Shown: positions 13,171 to 24,660 of the stretch, piece by piece | Position numbering within the stretch: position 1 is the first letter of the stretch | How the letters are laid out: the number at the start of each line of letters is the position of its first letter | Source of the DNA: Caprimulgus europaeus | Taxonomy: Eukaryota > Chordata > Aves > Caprimulgiformes > Caprimulgidae | Direction of reading: 5' to 3' | DNA: 64,000 nt | Assembly: GCA_907165065.1 (NCBI GenBank) | Contig: OU015524.1 | Coordinates: 1,364,001-1,428,000 of the forward strand | Notes under the pieces: model-generated | Database searches by the model: none | Seen by the model: only the letters and a program-made list of their open reading frames with translations | Told to the model about the DNA's origin: nothing | Translations under genes and position numbers: made by a program

Positions 13171-16100
13171 TCCATTCTAAGTGGTAGAGGATCCAGAACT
13201 ATGTAAACTCTCGTGAAATGCACTGCAGGACCCCTCCAGCCACCACTCAGTGCAATTAGATTCCCTGGAAAATGCATTTTTTTCCTGTCTCCCTCCCTCC
13301 TCCAGCACGTGATGCTGTTGCTGGAGCAGTCAACCACAACCACCTCCAGGAGCTTTGGTTCCTGCTGTTCTCCCACTTGCTGAAAACCTAAGTCGGTGCT
13401 GACCTGGCATTCAACAAGCTCTCCTGGAAGAGGAGCAAATCTTGCCCAATATCACCCTGAGAGCTGCAATTTCCCACACATGATGGGCCAGGAACACCTA
13501 CCAGCAAAATCATGGGGAAGCTACGTTGCCTGCTATGTATTTATTAACTCATCAACTTAACACCTGGAAGGTCACTGTGGCATCTGAGATATGAGCAAGC
13601 TCTGGGATTCCTCATATCCAAAGAACCCAAAAACATGTCCTCTACCCCCTGCAAAACTCTGTTCATCTCCAATGAATGGGTGCTCAGTGATGGGGGTCAT
13701 TGGTCCATGCCAAGCAGCTCCTGCAGAAACCAGCAGGTCCATAGGAAAACCAGCCAGCATGGCTTCAAATCACCCAGAAAACAAACACTGTCTTCTTGAA
13801 TGATGAAGCAGTCATGGACCTTGGGTGGGATCATGGCACCTGTGTCAAGGTGCAAAACTGAGAAAGACCATGACAAAGCAGAGTTAGATATTTTTCCATT
13901 TACTGGGCCTGGTGATGACGATACAAGAGATTAATATACGGTAGGAAGACATCAAAAATTCTGCTTTTTTTTTCATTGTTTGCATCTGACTGAATTTAGA
14001 GGGATGGAGTCCAAACAGGACCATGGAAACCAGCCTTCGGTCCCCTCTAGTTTTTTGGTCTGGTCCAGGAATGGGTCCTTACCTGAGTAGGTGAAAAACT
14101 GGACCTGGTGACCTCCCAAGGTCTTCTCCAGCACCACTTGCCATGACTTCTGTAACACTGCTTCTGCAGTAGCTCCTGTCATTTGAGAAATATCCACTTT
14201 AGAAACGTGATGAAAGTCACAAAACCTAGGATGGGATGACCCTTCTTTTTGCCTTTCTTTTTTTCCTTTCTTCCATAGGTTCAGAAAACAACATTTTGGC
14301 AGGCACATTAATGTCTTTTGGGCTCAGCCCATATTTCCCAGGAGACCGGGTTCAATTGCAGGGTAAAAGAAAAAAAAGTACTAATAAAACATCTGACACA
14401 GTTGCCATGACTCACCAAAGGCAGGATGAATATGCTGAAGAGGACATGCCACATGAGGAGAAAGGAGAGCAGGAGGCCACGAGAGTGGTGGAGAGAACCA
14501 GGCGACACATCCTTGGGTCAGATGGTCACCCCAACAGCTCCAGCACCTTTGAGCTGTGCCAGCTGTCCCACCGCCAGACCCTCTGTCATGTCACTGAGTC
14601 CTGGGGAACAGGAGCAAGATTTGGGAAATTCAGGGTGAGAGCTGACTGCAGCCCAGCACCTTTGCAACTCCAACCTAAGCATGAGCAGCACCCCCAAAAA
14701 TGAGACCTGGGGTCAGGAAAGCAAAAGGGTAGCTGACCATCTACTGACCAGTAGTGATAACCTCTGGTTTGCTTACACAGAGGTAGCTTGGCTCCTGGTT
14801 TGGAGTGGCTGGCACATCAGCACCGTGCTCAGACAGAGCCACGCAAACTCCAGCGCTGCGATGTCCTTCAGGCACAAAGGTCTCCCTCCTTGTAAATGAC
14901 CAGTTGTTTTCTTTCTACCGTATTTGTGGGTTTCATAGGTCTGGGGTTCTTCTGGACACAAACTAAAGCTTTGTTCAAGTTGCACAATATTGAACTCTTC
15001 ATTAAAATGAGACCTCTAATTCAAAGGGAAAATAAAGGGGGTGGGGTGGGGCGGGAAATACTCATTAAAATTCTAAGTGAGCAAAAAGCAAGTAAAACCA
15101 ATCCTTCAATCCTTGAATTCATAAAGTAAACCTGCACCTGGCCTAAAGCACAGACTTCAAACCATGGGTGAGCAACTGCCTGCAAAAGGGTCAATTTCTC
15201 AAATCAGGCAGGAGCAGCTTTGCTCAGTGCCGTGGTGCCGAGGGACAGGGACAAAGGTGTGGACAATGCCTGTGTACACCACAGCCAGGGGTCAGCTCTT
15301 CATGGATGTACGTGCTACGAGTGTGAAGACAGCAGTGCTGGTCCCTGGGGCGTGCTCCAGCAGTGCCATCCTATTCTCAGCTGCCAACACCCCTCCAACT
15401 TTCCAAGCCATTTGGGTCCAGAGGGGCTTCATTTATTTGCTCTCAAGATGGACAGCTTATGGGATGTGTGTCATCTGTCCCAGAGCAAACTGAGACCCAA
15501 ATTTGGCAAAGGGCAAACTCCCCTGAGTTCAGGCACTGGGTTTTGGGGAGGGTTTTTTTGCAGCTGATGGCACATCAAGAAGCAACAGAGCTAAAACCCC
15601 AGTTCTTCACTGGGAGGAGCAGGTTGCCAATAGGGTTAAGTATGGTGTGGACACCCTTTTCCAGGACAACTGCAGAGACAGGCTCCAGCACACATTTCAG
15701 GAGCTACACTGGTGTTCCAACGGGAGTTGGAAATGGGGGTGAAGCAAGAGGACAACTGTCAAGTCCCCCAGTTTCACTCCAGAAATGACAAGGTTTGTTT
15801 GGTGTCCATGGAGAAGTTCAAGTTTCGGGCAAACCCAGAGCTTAAAGGCAACCTCTGTGGGATGGGAAATGAACCTGCCAGTTTGGCTTTGCCAAAACCA
15901 CATTTTAAAATGCTATAAACTGGTTTCATGCAGCTCTCTTCAACACCTTTGAGCTGCCCCAACCACAACATTATTTAAGATTCCCCCTCCCTCCTTTTGT
16001 GGGCAAGTGCCACCAAACAAAATAAACAAGCCAACGTTGAAAGGTTTCCCCTGCTTCACATGAGAAAGGAAGAGCAGCAAATCACCACAGCGCCTGGCTC

Positions 16101-16370
16101 CTACTCCAGGGCGGTTTTACTGACAGCATTTCTCCCAAAGAAGGTGTGAACAGTGATGGAAGAGCTCTTTATAAATCTGGAGAGCTGCTCCCCATGAGTC
16201 CACCCCCTGAGCGAGCCCAACTCTCCAAAATACCAGTTTCTATTTCCAGCCACGTGGCTCGGTAGCTGTGGTTAAACTCAGCTGCACCTCAAGAAAGAAG
16301 GACAGTTTTGAAGAGAGTGAATGTTCTCCAAGATGTTTTCAGCTGGCAAAACAAAGCTACAAGAGAAGCC
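13171..16370. other. Intergenic, no gene seen
   Basis: Moderate-GC unique sequence. A frame of 155 codons at 14236-14703 (+) has low-complexity charged composition and no recognisable domain; it overlaps other frames and lacks exon-like boundaries. Confidence 0.5.
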
Positions 16371-16570
16371 AGAGAGCAGCACAGCAGTTTTTGGCTATCA
16401 TTTCAGATATTTATACTGGAATACGATCATTATTGCTTCCATCCTCGCTTCTCCTTCTGCTCGCTCCTACAGGGAGCAGCGTTAGGATGGCGCTGCACTC
16501 TACTGCCATGCTAATGAAGATGTCACTAATTTACCATTTAGACTCCACTGCCTATAAAACAGGAGGAGGA
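16371..16570. promoter_or_regulatory. Candidate conserved non-coding element
   Basis: Contains TTATACTGGAATACGATCAT, CATGCTAATGAAGATGTC and ACTAATTTACCATTTAG. Unique and AT-rich with a few CpGs. Confidence 0.25.
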
Positions 16571-19500
16571 AATGGGCTGCGAGCGTGATAAGGAGCAAAC
16601 CCTGGTTTGAACACAAATATACTTGGGAGCTGGGGGGGGAAAGGGGAAATGAAAGACAATGGGCTGGGAACATCTTTCCAGCCATCAGGCATTGTGGTGA
16701 ATGTGTGGGATGGTCCCAGGACCACCAGCTGCAGGAGCAGGACCTAATCCCCTAGAAGCTGGCCAGGTTGGACATTTCTGTGCTATTTCAGTGCTTAGCA
16801 AGTACTTATCAGTACTCAGCCATGGTGTTTCTTCACAAATTTGTCCATTTTTACTGCTGAGGCCCTTCAGTGTCTCTGGGGTGCCAATTAGGTAAATTAT
16901 TGTACCAGACATTTAAAACTTAGCCTGTGCTTAAAGCCCTGGTTGAACAGAGATGTCTTCCTAAAATTAGAGTTTCTCAGAGGTTATGGGTTCACCTGTC
17001 AGAGGAATAGATAGATGCTTAAGGACTGGGATTCACACCAAAGCCAGTTCAGTCCTATCACCTGATGATGGGGTAGGGAGAGAAAACTCAACCCTCAAGT
17101 CTCGCTCAGTTCAAGCCTCAAGCTCAAATCTAGGAGATGTCAAAGAATTGGTTTCAAGTGTCTGTTGCATATTAAACAAGGAGAAACAATTGAATCAGAA
17201 AGGACCAAGTGCCACATCTCTAAATATTCAGCAGCCTCCAAGTTAGGATATTCACCTGGAAAGCAGGAGACATGGATTAACACCTTTGCTCTCAATCAAA
17301 CACAGATCTGAGAAGAACTCTGACCATGGGACTGCTGAAGCCAAGCTCAAGACCCCAATGTCCACCGGCCTTGGACTCCACAAGTAAAGCCAGACAGAGC
17401 TTTTGAGAGTTGACCAGCACCCCAGGGTGCTCAGAGTGGGGGGGCCCTACCCTCTACCTCACCTTGGAGGTGTGCTCCACGAATAAAACACCCTCGCAAA
17501 ACCCTCCTGAAGCTCCCCAGAACTTGCCAAATTTCCTAAAAATTTTCCAGGGATCCCAAATTCACTCAGGCTGTTCAAGCCTAGGAGTGTGAAATCTTAT
17601 TTTCCAGTTCTTTGCTCAAATTTAATGAACCATCCCCTGCGTAACCTCCCTTGGAGAACGTTTTTGAAGCCCCATGTACTTCCCTCCCCCTCCACGGCCA
17701 ACACAGCCAGCATCTGGCAAGAACCCCAGCGCTTATCTTTCTGACCTGGGTTGCAAGTATTTGGTAAAGCTAACTCAGACACAAGTTACAGTGGACTCCT
17801 CTTGTAGAGGAAAAGCCACCAAGAGCAGTCAGGAGCACAGCGAGGGCATCGATCTTGCTGCTTCTTGGGGAGAAAATTGCTAGAGAGCAATGTGAGCCCA
17901 ACCTGAGCTGCTGCTGGGGCTGAAAGAGCCTCCAGGAACCTCAGCGAATCTGCCCTCAAATAATGCTCCATTTTCCCTCTAACTACTGCTGACTGGTGAG
18001 ATGAAGCTCAGCGTACAGCAGGTCTTTGCCTGTTGTTATTTTCTGCTTTACTGTTTTTTTGGAGAAGATATACTTAGGGAAAAACACTAGAGATCTCAAT
18101 TAAGCAGCTGGGTGACTTATAAATATATATTTATGTTTGAAGCCTAAGTGGCCATTGGCTTCCCTACTGTTTTACTTAGCTAACAAAACAACTCTATCAA
18201 AGTAAGTATTATTCCAAACCCCAACTTCCTGAGCAGAATGCTCCCATGTGCTCCATCAGTCTGCTTCTCTGATGAACTACATCGTTTCTTATAAACTGTC
18301 CATGGCCCATAAATTTCCAAGCATAAAGGCTATTACTGTGCTCTGCAAATCTGCTGAGAATTTTATCCTTATAACTTCATTTCGTTCGGGTGCAAATGAG
18401 TTTGGTAAGAAAGTTAAACTGCAAACTTTATTTTTTTTCCCCTCTCTGTCTTCTGCTTTTAGGCTTCTTTTGGTAACACTTCCTTGATTTACTCCTCAGG
18501 TGAGCTTTGTTTTGACCAATTTCACTTGAACTGCTTCTGCCTCAAATTTGCTTTCTTTAACTCAGGAAAAAACTTCTCAAGTGTTCCTTTTCCCAAAAGC
18601 TTAAAAACAAAATTCACAATAAATGATGGATGAAAATAGAGCCAATTGGGTTTTGGGCCACCTAGTAGATAAATATTGTGAATCTACTCTGCTTTGTGAT
18701 GTGAATAGAAGACTCCTGCATATATTCAGGTATTGGGAGTGATAACTACTTAAAAAAAAATCTTTTTTCTTTTTCCAGCCCAAGCCAAGGGATGGTGGGA
18801 AACAGGATTTTTTGTGTACATATGCACACAAATTAAAACCTCTTATGAATGTTTTGCTCATTTTAGCTCTCACAATTGCCTGTTTACGTTAGGACTCCTG
18901 TTGTCACATGGAGAGGACAGATCTTCAGACAAATTGTAGTCTCCCTGTCCACTGAGTAGAAAAATGACTGGATTTTGCCACTGAGGCTTGTGCTTCCCCT
19001 GGCTTAATTCCAATTTCCATAACAATACAAATTAAACTTGCTCAAGGCCATCAGAGAGGTGGGGGTAGGGGGGGGGAGATGAAATAAGCCATAACTCTCG
19101 TGGCTTTCTCCCTCCAAGCCCCCAGAGCAGTCAATCACAAGCAATATGGAAAAAAATAATGGGAATAGGGACGTTGTGATATCTTGATTCTGGAGACTTC
19201 TTGACTACCTTGTACTAATTTCATTAGGCTCAATTTAAGGGGCTTTTTATTGATAGATACCCCAGGAAATAGGACTTGGAAACAGTGTGCTACCTTGGGA
19301 TATCACCAACCATGTGACACCGGGGAACTAAAACAAAAACAGATGTTTTAGGAAATAAGCAGCTTGAATATATCACTCATAAACCAATTAAAACTTTCTG
19401 TAGCAAGTAGACATTTCCCATGAAGCAAGCAATGGGAGTAAGCTCAAATCAGTTGGCTGCGAGCTACGGAGCAATTCCCAGCCACAGATTGGGTTTATTT

Positions 19501-20199
19501 TTTTATATATATTTTTTTTTACTGCTTTGAAAATTATGCTTGGGTTTAAAAAAAAAAAAAAGAAAGGTGTGATAAAGAAGCAGTCTCACCTTGTCACTCC
19601 CCAACCCAGAACCTGTCTTTTCACCTTCACACTTCCATTCATTGCTCATTAAGCAAACAGCGAGATATTCCCACTATTGTTCATCTCTTTGGCAGAGTCT
19701 CTGCAATTTCAGGTCCAAGTACACTCCAAAATCAGGCAGGAAAATAATTTCTGTTTGTTTCAGGTATTTAGTTAAAAATAGATTGTGAGTTCTTGAGAGT
19801 ACAGGGGGAAAATGAACCGTTAGAGGTTGGTTTTCTTATTTTAAGCTTTTTAAAATTTTATCCTTTGTTGCTTTTTTTCCCCTCAAGATAGTTTATTTTT
19901 TTCTTAAATTATTTTGCAGAGCCAAGCAAAAACATCTAAGCACATGCTTAACTTTAAGCATTAAAAAGTCAATGGGATTTAAGCATGTGTTTAAAGGCAA
20001 ACATATGCTTTAGAGCTCTGCTGAATAGGAATGGTTTATTGAATCAAGGCTATAGACAGGTTAATAAAATGGGTTAATATATGCAATCTGGAAACAAAAA
20101 TTAAACAACATGTTTCTGGAATATTAACAGTATAAGCATTGCCTCCTTCTAGCTCAATTCCCTAAATTACTATTGGATTTGTAATGTCCTTGACACTGT
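16571..20199. other. Intergenic, no gene seen
   Basis: Unique sequence, becoming AT-rich after 18000, with T- and A-runs at 19500-19562 and 18425-18440. GCTTTAAACAT/AGCATGTGTTTAAAGG-like stretches at 19920-20020 repeat the theme AAGCAT/ACATATGCTT. No transposon is identified. Confidence 0.5.
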
Positions 20200-20590
20200 C
20201 TCTCTCTCATTTCTTGAAGAAACACAGATTATCATGGTAGATTATAATCAGCTGGCTAGTGCACAGCTCGACACTTATGATTTTAGCCAGAGCAATTTGG
20301 AACAATATGATCTTACTTCAAAAGGACTTTATGCACCAAAATTCATTTTCAAAGAAAATCTGCCAAATTTTTTCCACCAGCCCATATCCTGATTCCCTCT
20401 GCGTAAATATTCATGTGCTGTGACTAAGATGTAGAAAACATCGGGTTATTTTTCAATATTTACTCTAGAATTAGTTCTAAAAAGGTGCTTATTGTATGCA
20501 AAAAAGATAAGAGTTTACACTCTCATCAAAGATTTCTTTTAAAGAGATCATAAAATCCATTGTGAATATTTAAGCCAAGAGTAATAACAC
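20200..20590. promoter_or_regulatory. Candidate conserved non-coding element
   Basis: About 390 bases without repeats: GATTATCATGGTAGATTATA, GTAAATATTCATGTGC, TTATTGTATGCAAAAAAG and GAGTAATAACACGGTG. Rich in GATTA/TTAT cores. Confidence 0.33.
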
Positions 20591-21059
20591 GGTGTCATAT
20601 ACTCACACAGTACAGTGCAATAACGCTCTGCATTTTGACATCTGCCCAGACAGATGTTTAGAACCAAGTTCCTCAGATTCTTTCTTCTTTTTTTTTTTCC
20701 TTTTCTTTTCTTTTTTTTTTTTTTTAAGTTGCATGGAAAAAAATCTGGGAATCATCTTTTATATCGAAGCTACTTAGTACAATTTAACTGTCAACAGTTT
20801 AATTAATTTAAATGTAGACTTACTGTGGAAGCCAACAACTCACTTCATAAGCCTTCCACCAAAACCAGGAAAAAAAAAGAAAAGCCTCCCAAAACGTAAC
20901 CAGCAACATCCTGACCTCAGGAGGGTGATGAATTTTGGGATGCACACAGAGCAAATAGCTAAAATCCCACAATTTACCTGTGCAACTTCCTGCTGTTGTC
21001 CCATCACCCTTAGCACAGGCAACCCCGGCACCGACAGCCAACAGACATTTCCCGCTATA

Positions 21060-21440
21060 TTCATTCAAAAGGACCACGCTAATTAGTAGTGACTAATTAT
21101 TTTGCCCGTAGCAACAGCACTGATAAATATCAACACGTATATTTACTTCAAGTAGGTGCAGAGGGATTTTTTTTTCCATAACTCCACATCTTGTGATTTC
21201 TGGGGTTTAGCTCCGTGCTGAAACGTGCACACAACTACATGCTGGCGGCCACGTTCATCGCCGTGGTGAGCACGTTCCAGCAGCAGTCCTTTAAACAAAG
21301 TTAGCTGGATTATTATCTTTTTTTTTTTTAAGGGCTTGCTGGTTACTTTATTTATTATGAAGATTTGTCAGGCAGCACAGTTAAGTTAATCAGTAACCAA
21401 TAAAAGATTTAAGTTCAGAGATATAAACTGCTTGATTTAT
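21060..21440. promoter_or_regulatory. Candidate conserved non-coding element with paired TAATTA sites
   Basis: Contains GCTAATTAGTAGTGACTAATTA (two homeodomain cores 9 bases apart), AAACGTGCACAC, CCACGTTCATCGCCGTGG (CpG-rich core), CAGTTAAGTTAATCAG and CTTGATTTATTGC (PBX-HOX-like). Confidence 0.35.
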
Positions 21441-22554
21441 TGCTCACAAAGGGTTTTGGCTTCTCAACAGGAACTCGTGAAAACGTGTTGTTATGGTTAC
21501 TTTGGAAACTGATACCTCTTTATACCCCACTAATATACAGGAATTTGAGAGAGGAACCTATATTTTCCAGGTACCCATACAGTATTTCCTTTATTATTAT
21601 TATTATTTTTATTTTTATTTTTATTTTTATTTTATATATATTTTTCTTTGCTATGTAACTATCTAGATGACCCAAAACTTGCTTTGTTTTGAAAACCTTG
21701 TGCTGACTCCAAGTTTTGGTTTACTGCTGCCATCAGAAGAGTCAGATCCCCCTGCACGTGTCCCTGCCTTGTTTATAAATGGTGCAATCTCCAACAAGAA
21801 TCAATCTGACCGCATGGTTTTAAAAGCCAAAGTGCCAGCCAAAGGGTCCTTACGGCAGCAATGTTGTTGCTTTGCAATCTTCTCCAGCGTGTAAATCCGA
21901 ATGAAGGAAATCACGATGTCAAATACAGTTAAAATTGAATATAAACTGTCCTGCTGTCTCTCTCTTTTTTGTTTTGTTTTGGTTTTTTTTAAATTCCACT
22001 GAACATGTTACCCAGCCTCACTTTGCAGCCATTCTGATAAATTTTATGCAAGTTGGTTTTTTTTCCTCTAACCATGGTCGTGACCATCCACCCGCCAAGC
22101 ACGCGGGTGAACGTGGGCACAGGCTGGCTGGAACATGCATCGCATATGGTTTTCCAAAAGGCTGATGTGATTGGGGTCCCAGGGTCCCACACAGCCACAG
22201 CCAAGTTTTCCAAAGCCACTCTGGGCTCTGTAGCCTTACTGTTGTATTTTTAGGGGTATTTTTTTTAGGTGCCTGAAGGTTTGAAGACCTCATTGGGTTT
22301 TAGAGGTCTTTAGAGGTAAAGACCTGTGTCCATCCTGCGTGGACCACTCAGGGCATTAATGTCATCAAAAACCACTCTACTTTCCCTCCAAAAAACATCT
22401 CCAGAGCCATTTAGGCACAGGTGAACTTATGTGTCAGCTCAAATCATTAAACATCAAACTTGTGTACAGGTTTGCACAGAAAACACTGGCTGTGACCCCA
22501 GCCCCTGCCGAGGCTTCGGGGAGGGGAAGGCGGCGCTGGACCGCGTGGTTAGCG

Positions 22555-22760
22555 GTGTCACCCAGCGTATAGATTATCAAATAAATGATGGTCAAGTGTG
22601 AATGGCTAGGTTAAAGATACTCTCTATCAAGGCATTCTGATGACATCATCATAAACCCAGAGGGCAAAGCTCAACTAGTTTATGATGTCACCAGAAGGCT
22701 TCTCTGGGTCGCTGCCATAGTTCATGGTCATTATTATCTCTAACAGGAGGCACATACACA
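22555..22760. promoter_or_regulatory. Candidate regulatory element with inverted TGACATCA sites
   Basis: TGACATCA at 22641-22648 and its reverse complement TGATGTCA at 22683-22690 flank a 34-base spacer. AGATTATCAAATAAATGATGG lies 70 bases upstream. TGACA is the MEIS/PREP core, and TGACATCA also fits CREB/ATF and AP-1-like sites. Confidence 0.38.
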
Positions 22761-22951
22761 CTGATGTCCTGGCAAGGCTCTGATCCATGTTAGCCTTCTT
22801 TTTGTGTGCATAACATTTTTTTTTTGCATATATGTACATATATATCGCATATATGCAGCATCCATATATTGCACATATATATAAAAATACATTTTGCATC
22901 TATATTTCATGTACTTCATCTATATTTCATGTAATTTGTGTGTATAGTCAT

Positions 22952-23112
22952 ATATAGTGTGTATATATATATATATCCTAGAATATATCCTAGAATATCC
23001 TAGAATATATAACCTAGAATATCCTAGAATATATCCTAGAATATATATATATCCTAGAATACATAACCTATATAGATTATATCCTATTTTAGGTTATATC
23101 CTAGAATATATA
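22952..23112. repeat. ATATCCTAGAAT tandem repeat
   Basis: Imperfect tandem array of ATCCTAGAATAT units (12-15 bases) interspersed with AT dinucleotides and ATAACCTAGAATA variants. It is bordered on the left by AT-rich ATATATGCAGCATCC-type sequence. Confidence 0.9.
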
Positions 23113-23699
23113 ACTTATTCACCACCAGTGCACACAGCTGAGGCACAAGCCGGGGAATTGGAGCTGGTAGCCCAGGCTGGAAGAAGCACAGAGGGAAGAC
23201 AAGGGGTCTGGCCACCCCCCTGGGGAGCTGGAGCCCATACAGGATGGATGCTTGCTCTTTTCTTTTCTTTTTTTTTTTGTAATTATGATTATTATTTTGC
23301 AGAGGAGCCACAGCTACAAAGGGTTTCCTAACCACTACAATCACTGAAGCTGGCAGCAGCCACAAGTCATTGATCTCTGGGGGATGCTGGATTTCCTGTA
23401 CAAAGGAACCATGCAAAGGCTGGTGCCTACCTGACGTGGGGCAAACAACCCTGGGGTAAAAAACACAGCCAGGGCACAAAAACAAGTGGTAAAAAAGCTG
23501 AAAAATGAAACTTCTGGCCCTTGTCCCCTCTGTGGATTTCAAGATGAGGCTCCTCCTGCCTCCAGCCCCTCCCTGGGGAATGCAGCTCACATTTATTGTA
23601 GAGGAAGGCAGGAAAGCTGCATCATCTGGTGGCTTTGGCACAGCCAGAGCAGCACACCACAGCTGGATAGCTGATCTGTGTCTTTCGCCTCGCTGAGAG

Positions 23700-23950
23700 C
23701 CCTACCACATGCTATGAAATGCTTTAATGTCCCCTTAACATGCTGTATAAATAATTTCCGTATCCATTCGGTGGTGCTCACATGTGGTCCTTTGAAAGAG
23801 TTAAGTAAAAATTACAGGACCAATATATCTTTGAGATGAAACAATGACATTTATAGGTCATCGTAATCCATGCATTAATTAATTTTATTCCTAGCCTTCC
23901 ATATGATCCATATGATGCCTCTTCAGTGCTAAATTTGGCCTAGGGAGCTG
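23700..23950. promoter_or_regulatory. Candidate conserved non-coding element
   Basis: Contains TGTATAAATAATTTCCG, GGTCATCGTAATCCATGC, ATTAATTAATTTTATTC and CATATGATCCATATGATGCC. No repeat similarity; CpGs retained in AT-rich context. Confidence 0.35.
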
Positions 23951-24512
23951 TGTTTTAACAAGAAGATAAGTTCTAAAGGAGGACTTGGAGGAAGTTTCTC
24001 AGCTGTTAAATATTTGAGCTAGCTCAGGAAGGGCAGGTAAATAAACTTGCATTCTTGCAGCAGCCTACAGAGTCCCTTTTTGGGGTAAACTAAGAGTAAA
24101 AGAGCTTAGCCCCTTGATGTCCAGGCACCATGGTGAAACCCAGCTACATGCTGGCATGGGCAAGAACATCTGTCCCCTCATCTCAGCAGCTAGGGTTGGG
24201 AAGCACCCATACCTCCTCATCCTCGGGGAGACTGCAAACAGGGCTGCAACCTGCTGAGCAGGAAGGCATGGGATGAAGGGGAGGAGAGCAGAGCCATGTG
24301 TGAGACTTCCCTTTGCTCCCTGGGAGGTGGAAACACCGAGCTGCTGCTCAGGAGGAAAGGCAGCCACTGCCCCAGCGCTGGGGGAATGCAGAGCCCGCAC
24401 ATGCTTTCTCACCAGGGCCATCAAGTGAAAATGATAAAGGATGGATCCCACCAGGACTTACTCTTTTCCACCTTCCTCTTTCCAGTGGGTTGATAGTGCT
24501 CAGCTCCAGCCA

Positions 24513-24660
24513 CATAGAATCATAGAATCACAGACTGGTTTGGGTTGGAAGGGACATTAAACCTCATCCTGTTCCAAGCCCCCTGCCATCAGCAGGGACA
24601 CCTTCCACTAGACCAGGTTACTCCAAGCCTCATCCAACCTGGCTGAGAACACTTCTCAGC
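24513..24660 (-). mobile_element. CR1 3' fragment
   Basis: CATAGAATCATAGAATCAC (8-bp CR1 tail repeats on the minus strand) is followed by GGTTTGGGTTGGAAGGGAC and about 100 bases of CR1 3' region, truncated after CTGAGAACACTTC. Confidence 0.94.

Noticed and set aside
14236..14703. 155-codon + strand frame in the gene desert
   Set aside because: No recognisable domain, overlaps other frames, and has no exon-like boundaries.
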